Below are positions 48,305 through 59,682 of a stretch of DNA of 64,000 nucleotides, in pieces. The position numbers and the translations under genes are program-made. The notes beneath the pieces were generated by a model, which saw only the letters and a list, made by a program, of their open reading frames with translations, ran no database searches and was not told the origin of the DNA. Numbering within the stretch: position 1 is the first letter of the stretch; each line of letters starts with the position of its first letter. The DNA comes from Malania oleifera (taxonomy: Eukaryota > Streptophyta > Magnoliopsida > Santalales > Ximeniaceae): contig NC_080417.1 in NCBI RefSeq assembly GCF_029873635.1, positions 30,988,214 through 31,052,213 on the forward strand. The letters run 5' to 3'.

Positions 48305-50666
48305 ATTAACATCTCGAACACTTAAACCCGGTCTAGTGCATTATATCTAATAAAATCCTGATATTCCATAAATACATTCAAACATACGCAGCGAAAAACA
48401 TAACTATGATCCTCAACCATAAAAATATATACCGTAGTTTACTATTTCTATCCATAATACATAAATAACCATTCATCACCTGGATTCCCATATATACACA
48501 TATCTCCAAAAATATTCAGTATTCTCAACACCAGTATGTTCCAAAACCATTGATAAATTCTAGAAAACTTAAAATATAAAACATAAAACATAACTTATAT
48601 AACTCCCAAATATCATCAAAATGTTTATACCATTTTCTCTATTTAGAACCCAAAATGCTATCAACCTCAAGCTTCTATAAGCCCGTTTACATGGTGGTCT
48701 TGAAAATATAAATTTGTAATCGGGTAAGACACATCTCAGTAAGGGGAAGAAACAATATATATATTAAAAATAGCGTGTGGTAGACATAAGATTATAATCA
48801 ACATTTTAATATCATTTGCACACCATTAACATAAATTCTGAAATCATTTTCTGAACCTAATCATATACAAGCAAATATTTACCTATGAGACTACCCAAGG
48901 ATAGAGGAGATTACCCGCCCATACAAGTAGCACCCCTCTGCTCTGATACATTAGGCAACCCAAAGGTCATAACTGAAGCATACCAGAGCACTCACTTTAC
49001 TCAGTAAGCCCTCAAGTGATAGTTTAATATCGTACTCACACAATTCAAACAAAGGTTTACTAGCGAAGGCCCCGAGAATAAGGAAATCTACCCTCCCATA
49101 CAAGTAGTTTCCTTCTGCTCTAGTGCGTTATGCAGCCTACTGCTACATCTAATACTACTAGTGCACTTACCTTTCTCAACAAACCCTCAGACGAAGAGTT
49201 TGCCCCGCCCTAGTGTAACATGTTCTACTAGCATAAATACTTGATAATACCATAATACAATAGTTTGTGTGTCGTTATTCAAACATCCATAACTGTTCAT
49301 GTTCATAACTTTTACATTTCATAGCATTTCACTTTACGTAACCTTTAACATTTTACATCGTTCACATTTCAAATTTCATGTCCGTTTCATTCATATTTCC
49401 ATTTCATTCATTTTCATTTCATTCATTCATACTACAACTCCTTTTAGTTGTACATCAGTTAGTTCACATAGATATGCGCTAGAATCTGCTAACACACCTC
49501 CTTTTAGCTGTCATCAATTAGTCTACAGCTCCTCTTAGCTATCATTGCATACATGGTTGCATTATCAAACACAAGCAACATGATTTGTATAACATTTCAT
49601 TATCAATGCATTTCTTATATAGCCTACATCTCATACATATAACATACATTTACACTGCACTACCATCTATTCATGCCACACAATTTTAGCAATAAATTTC
49701 ATACATTGCCTGTAAAATAAGCCAACCAACATTTAACGTTTATTTACTGAAAATATACCTTCATTTACTTTCCATTTTCATCAGTTCATTTTCATATATA
49801 CGTAGCTAAATAAGCAGTCCTAAGCTCAGAAAACATAATTTACATGGTTGGCATTTTATACCCACATGGAAACATGTATACATATATATAACATATTCCA
49901 TTTCATTTAATTCTTGAAAACTTGATTTAATATATAAATTTTTCCCTTACCCGACTCCTCAAACTACACCCAACAAGTATCCTAAACTAATGCCTGTGAT
50001 GCTCACCCGGCCCCTAAGTCAAAAACCCTAGTTTAATTAGATAAAACCCCCAAGAAGTTATTATTTCTACATTTTCTCAACTTATAAACCTTAAATAAAC
50101 TTATAAAAATCCAAAACTGAGAATCCAAACCCTTACCTCAACTTTGGAGCGTTTCCCAAAAACCTCAGTTTAAAAAACTGATTCGCTAGATGTGTAGAGA
50201 ATCTTCCCTAGAACATCGTAGCGACTTCCATTTAGCGATTCGGGCTGAATCCGGGATGGATTCCTAGAGAGAAGATGACCTAGAGAGAGAAAATCGAAGG
50301 AAATTTAATTTTCTTCATGTGGAAGGAACTCTGGTTCAATTTATAGAAGTTTTTGCCACGTGGACTCATTGACGAGAAGATAGGACTCATCAACGAACCA
50401 CTGAAGAGCACTCGTCGACAAGGTCGTGAGCTCGTCGACGAGTTTCAGAACAGCCAAAACCCTCTCGGTTAATCTTCATTGACGAGACATGCATACTCGG
50501 CGACGAGTTTCACAACATTACTCATCGACGAGCACCTGCTTATTATCCCCTTTTAAATTTCTTTTCCCTTTCTTTTTTTCCCCTCTTTTTCTTTATTCCT
50601 TATTTATCTTTTTCATCTATTATTTTTTCTAATTATTTTATCATTAAAATTTTTCGGGTCATTACA
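48305..50666 (-). repeat. 5' LTR of gypsy G
   Basis: 2362 bp, very like the left copy. TATA box CTATAAATTG at 50338-50346 (minus). The end next to the PBS reads TTAAC rather than TGTAAC. No gene is present. Confidence 0.88.
50338..50532 (-). promoter_or_regulatory. LTR G palindrome array and TATA box
   Basis: Seven CTCGTCGACGAG-type units have centres at 50370.5, 50391.5, 50416.5, 50436.5, 50480.5, 50501.5 and 50526.5 (21-25-20-44-21-25 bp). Units five to seven repeat units one to three at exactly 110 bp. The eighth unit, present 21 bp further in the left LTR (46571.5), has been lost with one 21-bp step. The TATA box is about 20 bp from the first unit. Confidence 0.7.
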
Positions 50667-50671
50667 ATTTG

Positions 50672-51647
50672 ATTCTTGGGTTTAATCATGTATTTATAAA
50701 GTTTAAAGAGTATTTTTCATGTTGCCCAAGTTACTTGAAGTATTCCCCATGTTTTCTCAAAGTTTGGAGCCCAAGAAATCACTTTTGAAAACTTTTATTA
50801 GTTGTTAAAATTTGAATTTTGAAGGGTCAGTTGCCTATACTTAAGGAGTCAGTCTCCTAGACTTTAAATTTTAGCATATTTTTAAAGTCAGTACAGGGTC
50901 AGGCACCTAAACTCACAGGGTCAGTTGCCTAAAGTGGTTGTGTCTGTTGCTCAATCGCCTAAATAGATAAGGTCAATCGCCTAACTACTTCGACCTCCTT
51001 TCAGTATTTTGGTCATAACTTTATGTATACAGCTCTAAATTAAATGTTCTTGGTATCCAAATAAAGTTACAAGAAAATTACACAACTTACATGTTGAATA
51101 CGTTTCAAGATAAGGAATGTTTGATAGATAAAAATACTCATCAATGGGGATATAGAAAAAATAACAAAATTTAGAAAATCATGTTTTGGTGCTTTTCATT
51201 CTAAGAAAATTTTTAACCATTTTGAAATAAATTTTGACCTTATAAAAATATTTTCAAAGTATTTTAAAGGGTATCTAGTTCCAAGTAATTAACCTAATAG
51301 TTTCATGAATCCATATTGAAATCACTTGAAGTACTTACATAAAGACTTCTTAAGACTTTGACATTCTAAGCACTTAAGTCTTCATGCTTTTCCATCTCTT
51401 GAGTCTATCTTGACTTCCAACTTCAATTCACTTTAAGTTTCATCAAATCATCTTTGAATCCATGCTTTAAGAGTATAAGATTTATGAGATCTTCTTTCTT
51501 TGGAGTATAAGCTTTCAATAATCCTTGTGTGCACTTGACCTTGTATTTACATACTTGAGTCTTGAAATATCATCACTTAACCAAATATGGTAAGTTCCTC
51601 TAATTTGTTATCATCAAAACAAGATTTTAAGTCTTATACAGCAAACA
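50672..51647 (-). repeat. copia F 3' LTR, right piece
   Basis: Continues LTR F after G. Six palindromes are centred at 50832.5, 50854.5, 50904.5, 50926.5, 50956.5 and 50978.5 (22-50-22-30-22 bp). It retains about 530 bp that the 5' LTR of F has lost. The outer edge reads TGTTTGCTGTATAAG at 51647. Confidence 0.85.
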
Positions 51648-53421
51648 ATCTTCCCTTTTTTGATGATGACAAACAAGGAGCAAAAATGAGTAAGCCTTAA
51701 AAAGACTTCCCCTTACAATAAGCATTAACTTAACAATATTTGCAATATCAAGATCAATCTCAATAAGCATATCAGAATTCATGATCAATTTCAATATCAT
51801 TATCATATATCAAGATTAGCTTAATATCACATCATGTCATAATTCAAGATCAATTATCATGCTCATATACATCATTTCATAGTTGAGCCAATATACATGT
51901 TTAGGTACCCCTAGGGTGTGGTTCAGGTGGTAGTGCGGGTTGCGGGAGTGCCTTTCATGAGGTCAGGTGTTCAAACCCTCCCGGGCTCGTTTGCGCCCCT
52001 GGATTCCTGAATTTACCCTCCCTTTGGAGTTGTGGGGTCAACTTCAAGGGGTGCAGGATTAGTCATGTGGACCGTAAAACGGATGCGTGGATACCCGGTG
52101 CGTATTCCAAAAAAAAAAAAATACATGTTTAGGTATGCCATGCTAATGTCATTCTCAATATTAGCCCAAAAATTCTCTCCCTTTTGACATCAATCAAAAA
52201 GAGTAAGATATCAAGAAAAATATATATATGCTAAGGCAAAGAGCAACCATAAGTAAACGTATATATCAAGTGAAGACAAAAAACAAAAACTTTGCATTCA
52301 TCATGTATAAAAAGATAGACAATAAGCCCCCAAAATAACATGATAAAATACAAATGATTTTATATCTGATTTTTTTGTAATTTCCATAAGTCATGATATC
52401 ATTACATAACAAATCTAACTCCCCCTGAATGAAATGTATTTCATATCCAATAAATTTATAATTTCATTCATGAAGATAAACTATGTATTCATGACGGTGT
52501 CAAGATTATCAATTATGCTTTTGATTTTGTCACGTCATGTTCATGCTCAGTTTGCTTACATCCAGTTTTGCTAAATTTTCTCCCCCTTTTTATATCAACA
52601 AAAAAATAAGTTGAAAGAAATATTATGCAAAAGTACAAAGGACCAAAAAAAAATTCCGCATTTAGATCACAGTAACAAGGTCCATAAGTCATCATATATT
52701 TTAATCAAAACATGGTCATCCATTATTCATCATGCCAATAAAATATATAACATAATCCAACATCAACATGTGAACTTATGATGGTGAAGAGAAAAACAAA
52801 TAAAAGAACGAAGCACAACAAAATAATATTTCAACCCAACTTAGTGTTTAGTTTCACAAAATATATATGCACCTTGCATTACCATTAGATTTGTATGCTC
52901 ATGCTCATGAATTCTTCAAACACTTATCCTTATTCCTTATTTGAAATTCTTATGCAATAAGCTCAATTTGCTTCAGATTTACGTTTTTTTTTTTATTTCA
53001 GATAATTCTTTTGCATATGAATACCAAAATTTATATGACTTTTCAAATCTCAATACTTTTTAAGTTAAGTCTTGTACAATCCAAGCTTTCTTGATTTGTG
53101 GCCAACAATGCCATTTTTGTATTCATTTGCTTCAATGTTATAGTCGTCAATAAGCTCATAAACTCTTCTTTAAGATTTTCCATTTCAACTAGTTCAATAT
53201 CCTTGTATTAAATTAGATTAAGTAGCTTTCCATATATTGAACAACGAGAAATTTTCTTCTTATATTTGAATTAGCAATCTTGAATCTTGTAGGCTATAGA
53301 GGCACCCCTTTTCATTTTAGTATAGATTTAGCTTTCTTAATTTCTAAAAATGGAATTACTAATCCTAATATCTTTGGAGTCCTTAGTGTGTGAACAAGGC
53401 TTTTTATCTAGGTACTCATAC
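51648..53421 (-). other. noncoding 3' tail of copia F
   Basis: Polypurine tract CAAAAAAGGGAAGAT (minus) at 51648-51662, then AT-rich tail matching B at 8052-9640, interrupted by the SINE. It ends CTCATAC at 53421, where H is inserted. No gene is seen. Confidence 0.78.
51908..52120 (+). mobile_element. tRNA-derived SINE
   Basis: 213 bp with an RNA polymerase III promoter: box A-like GTGGTTCAGGTGGTAGTG near the 5' end and box B-like AGGTGTTCAAACCC about 55 bp on. It ends in an A-run (52109-52120) and has perfect 15-bp target duplicates (ATACATGTTTAGGTA, 51893-51907 and 52121-52135). Element B keeps the empty site (about 8255-8270). SINEs move with LINE enzymes; no LINE is in the window. The perfect duplicates suggest a recent insertion. 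Confidence 0.93.
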
Positions 53422-55383
53422 TGTGACGACCTGCTTAATTAACTGGGTATTAATTAATTTTTTTTTTTTACACTAATATTCTACATGCTCTGATACCATG
53501 CTGGGGGTAAACCCAACCAAACCTAAGCAGCAAGAAGCGGAAATCATGTAACATAACCATAAATCATTACATACAATACCAGAGTTCAGAATTGTTTTCC
53601 AAAAATATATACATATATCACTGTTCCCAAAATAACCTCAACTGGTGAGGGCTATACAAAAATGCTCCTAAAAATGATACTCACTCTCTGGCAATGCATT
53701 ACTGAAGCCTTTCTATTTGCGAGCCTGGTCTGCTCACCTATTTGGATCACCTAAAAAATATATCAACATTGGGATGAGCCAACGCTCAGTAAGGAGAAAT
53801 ATGCTATTACTAGTGTGTGGCAAATGAGCTACTATTGCTACAGATACTATGTTATTTTATGAGTGCAACCACCTATTCAGATAATACGTGGTACGGTCGA
53901 CCACCTAGGCCCTTGAAGAGGTTAGACTCGCCATCTAGATATGGGTTGAAGTGGGCAGGTCGATTGATGGAGTTCAGTGATTTATTCCTGGTTGGCCAGT
54001 CAGGGTAAATCCAGCCTACGGGCCGCACAACCTCGTCATAAGGGGCATGTCATGACACAGATAGTCATAGGGAACAGTTTCAGTTACTATTATTTACGTT
54101 TTGATTTACAGAAACAGGGATCCTACTTATATACACTAGAAGTATTTTGAATTATAACCATAATACTGATATGTTAAGCAATAGGGAAAAAGGGGTGGTG
54201 TACTTTATTATTCGTGCTGTACTTTTGTACTCAGTTATTCATGTTTATATGAGGTACCGTGCTTTGTAGCTGCAAGTCCAACAGGGTCTGATAACATATA
54301 ATATATTTCTATACATATCTATCTGATTTACCATGATTCTGAAGTAATCATATTAACCATGATGCTGCATAACGTACTGAAATCTGAATAATCATAACAT
54401 GGAACTGCATATTCATAATATTGGAATTCGTATAATCATGGTACTGAGATTCATATAGTCATGGTACTAATATCCGTAAAATCATGGTACTGAAATTCAT
54501 AAAAATCATGAAACTACAATTCATAAAACATATCCCCATACTACATACATATTCACAAGCCACACCATACTTTAATACATAATTTTCGTAAATAAATACA
54601 CTGTATAATATTTAGAAACTTCCTAGCATAGCATATTTCCCTTATCTTAACTTTGAAAAACCCTTACTGTACTCTAGCCCGATACCCGCAGGGCCTCCTA
54701 CGAAACCCCCTGAAACCAATATTTATCAGAACTAAACATCAGTATTTTTCTACCTGTATCATTTCCTATAACTACCACAAGGCCAAAAGGAGACTAAAAG
54801 GTCTTACCCTGAATTTGGGATAAAATCCAACTTCATTTTCCTGATGATCCGCTCCGGCAATCTTGCAAAGAACTCCGCCAGGAGCGTCGTGGTAGCTTCG
54901 GATTGTCGATCCGGTGACTGGTGGGGTCGAAAATGAAGAGAGAATGGAGAGAGAGTCGTAGGAAAGAGAGAGAGAGAGCGGCAAGAGAAATGACCAAAAA
55001 TCTCGATTTTCCCATTTTTATACTGCCGGATTCGTCGACGAGCCACATCACTTCGTCGACGAATCTTTAGTAATTTCGTCGACCAAACCTTGTATTCGTC
55101 GACAAAATTCAAAGAAGCCTGAACCGTCTCTCAGTATTTCATCATCGACCAAGTCCTGTGTTCGTCGACGAAATTCTGAAGACCTTCGTCGACAAAACCC
55201 TATGTTCGTCAATGAAGCCTGGCAAATTTCTTAAAATTAAATTAAATTATTTTATTCTCCAAAATGCAATGTCGTCGACAAACATGGAGCATTCGTCAAC
55301 GAAGTCTACAGCCTCCTTCTGTTTCTGTATCTATTTTCTCTCCCTCATATTATTAAAATGCTATTATTCTTCGGGTCACTACA
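53422..55383 (-). repeat. 3' LTR of gypsy H
   Basis: 1962 bp from TGTAGTGACCCGAAG (55383) to AGGTCGTCACA (53422). A polypurine tract (minus TAAGGAGGGGAGAA) lies at 55384-55397. An exact TGGTATCAGAGC (53487-53498, minus), the same as a primer-binding site, lies inside the LTR 65 bp from its end. Confidence 0.87.
55014..55303 (-). promoter_or_regulatory. LTR H palindrome array and TATA box
   Basis: Ten TTCGTCGACGAA-type units have centres at 55036.5, 55057.5, 55080.5, 55100.5, 55146.5, 55166.5, 55190.5, 55210.5, 55276.5 and 55297.5 (21-23-20-46-20-24-20-66-21 bp). Units five to eight repeat units one to four at 109-110 bp. The TATA box GTATAAAAATGG lies at about 55012-55023. The last pair is extra compared with C, G and J. 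Confidence 0.7.
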
Positions 55384-55629
55384 TTCTCCCCTCCTTATAA
55401 AATTTTGTCCTTGAAATTTACTATCTGAATTTCTATCTACACTTCCATCATTCCATAAAGAAAAAGGGTCTACTTATTTTATTACCTGCCCTCACTTATG
55501 GCGGAGGAATACCGTGGTTACATGGGTGGTTCTGGGAGAATAGAACCATAAAGAAAATCTCTCCCAAAACAAAATACTATCTACTAACCATAATCAATAC
55601 ATGTACCTGCAAAAGAAACTGATCTAACT

Positions 55630-57167
55630 ACTATACTTTATCTGAGTACCTCTATACCTCTCGGAATAACTGTGGGTATCTCTGTCTAATCTGCTCTTTG
55701 AGCTCCCAAGAGGCTTCCTCTATGTCGTGATTTCTCCACAAAACTTTAACTAATGGTATCTCTTTAGTACGTAAAATCTGAACCTTTCTGTCTAAAATCT
55801 ATATTGGAGTTTCTTCATATGCCAATGAATCCTTGAGCTCTATCTCTACATAGCTAATCACGTGGGATGGGTCTGGGACGTATTCCGTAACATGGCAACA
55901 TGAAACACGTCATGAATACGAGCCAAAGCTAGTGGCAAAGCTAGCCTGTAGGCAACTGACCCAATTCTCTCAAGTATCTCAAAAGGGCCAATATACCTAG
56001 GGCTCAACTTGCCCTTCTTTCCAAACCTCATAACTCCTTTCAGAGGAGCTATTCTCAGAAAAACATGATCGCCTACTCCAAATTCTAGTTCCCGGTGGCA
56101 AGTATCTGTATAACTTTTCTGCCGACTCTATGCTGCACTGATTCTATCTCGAATAAGTCGGACTTTATCACATGCTTGCTGAATTATCTCTAGACCCAAA
56201 ACTCACCTTTCGCCAACCTCATCCCAAAAAAGAGGAGATCTACATCTCCTACCATACAATGCCTCGTAAGGCGTCATGCCGATGCTAGCCTGATAACTGT
56301 TATTATTAGCAAATTCAACTAGAGGCAAAAACTGAATCCAGCTACCCCCAAAATCCAAAACATGCCCTCGTAACATATCCTCGAGTACCTGGATCGTCCT
56401 TTTTGGTCTGACCATCAATCTCAAAGTGGAAAGTTGTGCTGAATTCTAGCTAAGTCCCTAGTGCCTCTTGTAAACTCCTCTAAAACCGTGATGTAAAATA
56501 TGAGACACGGTCCGAGACTACGGATATCGGCACTCCATGGGATCGAACAATCTCCTGTATGTAAATCTCTACAAACCTGTTCATAGGGTAGCTGACCTTA
56601 GTAGGCAGAAAATGTGCTGTCTTCGTCAATCTATCAACTATCATCCAGATGGCATTCTGTCCATGCAATGCCGGTGGCAGCCCAGTAACAAAATCCTTGG
56701 ACACGTGGTCCCACTTCCACTCAGGAATGAAAAGTGGCTGCAACTGACCAGCCAGCCTCTAGTACTTAGCCTTAACCTGCTGGCACATCAAACACTACCG
56801 CACAAACTCTGCTATCTCCCTCTTCATACCGCTCCACCAGAAAGAATCTTGCAAATCCCTATACAATTTTCGTACTGCCAGGATGAATAGTGTATAGAGA
56901 ACTGTGTGCCTCCTCTAAAATCGTCCTCCTGATGCTATCATCTACAGGCACACACAATATGGTGCGAAATCTCAGAGCCCCATCGTCAGAAATACTAAAC
57001 TCCTCCCCCTGATCGTCCTAAACTCTGGCTATCACCTCCACTAACTTTGGATCATCTCTCTGAGCAGCTTTAATCTTCTCATACAACGTGGGTTATATAA
57101 CCAAACTAGCCATAAATGCCTGAGGATCATCCTCCACCAATTCCACACAAAGTCTCTCTAAGTCCAT
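55630..57167 (-). pseudogene. pol: gypsy H integrase with chromodomain
   Basis: The core is open in two parts: 56743-56480 ([43 protein letters not shown]) and 56424-56203 (GSWIQFLPLVEFANNNSYQ, YGRRCRSPLFWDEVGE). The C-terminal [17 protein letters not shown] block lies at 56020-55950; then a frameshift near 55885 shifts the chromodomain, whose remains (EEASWELKEQI-like) reach 55680. Stops lie between the parts. The zinc-binding N-terminus (about 57090-56760) is degenerate. Confidence 0.82.
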
Positions 57168-58391
57168 CTAAATCAGATATTGAACTATCGCTGCTAACTG
57201 TGTTGTGTCTCCTGATTTACGGCTCAGTGCATCAGCTACCACATTTGCTTTACCTAGGTGGTAACTGATGGTGCAGTCGTAATCTTTGATGAGTTCCAAC
57301 CACCTCCTCTGCCGCATGTTCAGCTCTTTCTGTGTAAAGATATATTTTAGGCTCTTATGATCAGAAAATATTTCACACCTCTCACCATAAAAATAATGCC
57401 TCCAGATCTTCAGTGCATGTACTACCGCAGCCAATTCTAAATTGTGAGTAAGGTAGTTCTTCTCATATTCTTTTAACTGTATGGATGCATACGCCACCAC
57501 CCTACCATGCTGCATCAACACACAACCAAGCCATTTCAAGGACGTGTGTCTGTAAATAACATAACCATCGTCCCCCGATGGAATCGTCAGAACTGGTGCA
57601 GTGACGAGCCACTGCTTTAATTCCTGGAAGCTCTGCTCGCACTCTTCATCCCACATAAATTTGGCATTTTTCCTAATCAACCGCATAAGAGGACCTGACA
57701 AGGCTGAAAACCCCTCAACAAAACAACGGTAATAACCTGCCAGTCCTAAGAAACTCCTGACTTCCTGCACATTTCTCGGCCTAGCCCAATCTACCACTAC
57801 ATCAATCTTGCTGGGATCCACTGCTATACCGTCTCCTAAAATCACATGGCCTAAAAATGCCACCTTCTCTAGCCAGAATTCACACTTGCTAAACTTTGCA
57901 TAAAGTTTCTCCTCCCTGAGAGTCTGCAACACTTGCCTCGAATGCACCTCATGCTCCTCAAAACTTCTCAAGTACACCAATATATCATCAATAAAAACTA
58001 CTACAAACTGATCTAGATACTGGTGAAAAACTCTGTTCATCAAGTCCATGAACACAGCCGAGGCATTCGTCAAACCAAAAGGCATAACGAGAAATTCATA
58101 GTGCCCGTACCTGGTCCTAAAGGCTATTTTCGCAACATCATCCGCTTTTACTCTCACTTGATGATACCCAGATCTGAGGTCGATCTTGGAATATACCCGT
58201 GTACCCTGGAGCTGATCAAATAAATCGTCTATATAGGGTAGAGGATATTTATTCTTGATAGTAACTTTGTTTATCTCCCTGTAATCAATGCACATCCTCA
58301 TAGACCCGTCTTTCTTCTTTATGAACAACACTGGAGCTCCCCATGGCAATACACTGGGTCGTATAAACCCCTTGTTCAACAAATCCTGCAA
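57168..58391 (-). CDS. pol: gypsy H reverse transcriptase-RNase H, longest open frame in the window
   Basis: 407 codons open from 58391, part of a pol polyprotein. RT blocks in order: [22 protein letters not shown] (about residues 8-29, partly shown), [40 protein letters not shown], then F-I-D-D-I-L near residue 135 (both aspartates present), FLGHVI and [11 protein letters not shown]. RNase H follows ([33 protein letters not shown]). Its first catalytic aspartate (usual Y-S-D-A-S) reads His in Y-R-H-T-S, so RNase H is probably dead. TAG codons at 58392-58394 and 57168-57170 stand where Gln is usual. It is thus an open segment of a broken gene, not a true ORF start. Confidence 0.85.
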   Translation of the reverse strand: MQDLLNKGFIRPSVLPWGAPVLFIKKKDGSMRMCIDYREINKVTIKNKYPLPYIDDLFDQLQGTRVYSKIDLRSGYHQVRVKADDVAKIAFRTRYGHYEFLVMPFGLTNASAVFMDLMNRVFHQYLDQFVVVFIDDILVYLRSFEEHEVHSRQVLQTLREEKLYAKFSKCEFWLEKVAFLGHVILGDGIAVDPSKIDVVVDWARPRNVQEVRSFLGLAGYYRCFVEGFSALSGPLMRLIRKNAKFMWDEECEQSFQELKQWLVTAPVLTIPSGDDGYVIYRHTSLKWLGCVLMQHGRVVAYASIQLKEYEKNYLTHNLELAAVVHALKIWRHYFYGERCEIFSDHKSLKYIFTQKELNMRQRRWLELIKDYDCTISYHLGKANVVADALSRKSGDTTQLAAIVQYLI

Positions 58392-59126
58392 CTACTCCTT
58401 TAATTCTCCTAACTCAGCTGGAGCCATACGATACGGGACCTTAGAAATCGGCGCAATCCCTGGAGGTAAATCTATAGGAAAATCTACCTCGCGCACAGGA
58501 GGTAACCCTGGTAGCTCCTCTAGAAAAACATCTATGAATTCTCATACCACTGGAGTGCTGTCAATCTTCAATTCATTTTCAGACGCTTCCTTCACAAATG
58601 CTATAAATCCCTGACCTCCGTCCAAGAGTAATCTGTTCGCCTGCACGGTGGATACCAGTTGTGTTGGAGCACGTACCCGTGAACCAACGAATCTAAATTC
58701 CTGCTCTCTAGGAGGTCTGAAAATTACTTATTTCTAGAAACAATCAATGATGGTGTGATTGGCAGCCAACCAGTCCATACCCAGTATTATATCGAACCCG
58801 CACATATCAAACACAACAAGATCTGCTGGTAATACTTTTCCCTGAATTTCTATCGGACAGGCTCTAAGTACCCTCTGACAGCTGATCACTGACCCTGATG
58901 GTGTAGCTACCGACAATGCTATATCTAATGACTGGGTCTCACTCTCAGATAATTTAACATAAGATGCAGAAATAAAAGAATGAGTAGCACCCGAGTCAAA
59001 AAGAACAATAACTGGGTATGATAAATGGTAAATGTACCTGTCACCACATTCGTAGCAACCTCTGCATCACCTGGCGTCAGGGCATAAACTCAAACTGGAG
59101 CTACATTCCTCTTCTGGCCACCACTA
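58392..59126 (-). pseudogene. pol: gypsy H protease and linker to RT
   Basis: Aspartic protease LFDSGATHSFISASYVKL near 59010-58955 with the D-S-G intact. Next come GKVLPADLVVFDMCGFDIILGMDWLAANH (58850-58750, written here in part) and a linker. Stops occur near 58733 and 58560. The N-terminal side ends at 59126 in the deletion that removed gag. Confidence 0.78.
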
Positions 59127-59682
59127 AAAGGTTTTACCCTGAATTTGGGATAAAATCCAACTTCGTTTTCCTGATGATCCGCTCCGACAATCTTGCAAAG
59201 AACTCCGCCATGAGCGTCGTGGTAGATTCAGATCGTCAATCCAGCGACTGGTGGAGCCGAAAACAAAGAGAGAAGGGAGAGAGAGTCGTAGAAGAGAGAG
59301 AGAGAGAGAGGAGAGAGAGTGTGGCGAGAGAAATGACCAAAAATCCTGGTTTTCCCATTTTTATACTTCCGGATTCGTCGACGAGCCACGTCACTTCGTC
59401 GACGAATCTTTAGTAATTTCGTCGACGAAGCCTTGTATTCATCGACGAAATTCAAAGAAGCCTAAACCGTGTCTCGGTATTTTCTCATCGACGAAACCTT
59501 GTGTTCGTCGACGAAGCCTAGCAAATTTCTTAAAATTAAATTAAATTATTTTATTCTCCAAAATGCAATGTCGTCGACGAACATAGAGCGTTCGTCGACG
59601 AAGTCTACGGCCTCCTTCTATTTCTATATCTATTTTCTCTCCCTCTTATTATTAAAATGCTATTATTCTTGGAGTCACTACA
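59127..59682 (-). repeat. 5' LTR of gypsy H, truncated, with palindrome array
   Basis: Matches 54797-55383 of the left LTR. Eight palindromes have centres at 59379.5, 59400.5, 59423.5, 59443.5, 59489.5, 59509.5, 59575.5 and 59596.5 (21-23-20-46-20-66-21 bp). One pair (44 bp) found in the left LTR is missing. It starts at GGTTTTACCCTGAATT, directly joined to protease sequence. A GA tract is at 59291-59322. Confidence 0.83.

Larger units (their letters stand above)
44426..50666 (-). mobile_element. gypsy element G, Tekay-like, gag only
   Basis: 6241 bp with perfect duplication ATTTG (44421-44425 and 50667-50671). LTRs 44426-46711 and 48305-50666 begin TGTAATGACCCG and end GGACGTTACA (minus; the right copy has a changed end). 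The interior is only 1593 bp and holds gag; protease, RT, RNase H and integrase are absent. Non-autonomous relative of H and C. Confidence 0.9.
53422..59682 (-). mobile_element. gypsy element H, Tekay-type chromovirus lacking gag
   Basis: 6.26 kb, minus, in copia F with duplicates CATAC (53417-53421) and CTTAC (59683-59687, one mismatch). The left LTR (53422-55383) is complete; the right LTR is only 556 bp (59127-59682). The interior holds protease, RT, RNase H, integrase and chromodomain, but gag, leader, PBS and the adjoining 1.4 kb of LTR are deleted. Confidence 0.88.

Noticed and set aside
51908..51990. A tRNA gene suggested by A and B boxes
   Set aside because: The sequence continues into a tRNA-unrelated body and A-run with 15-bp target duplicates, so it is a SINE head.
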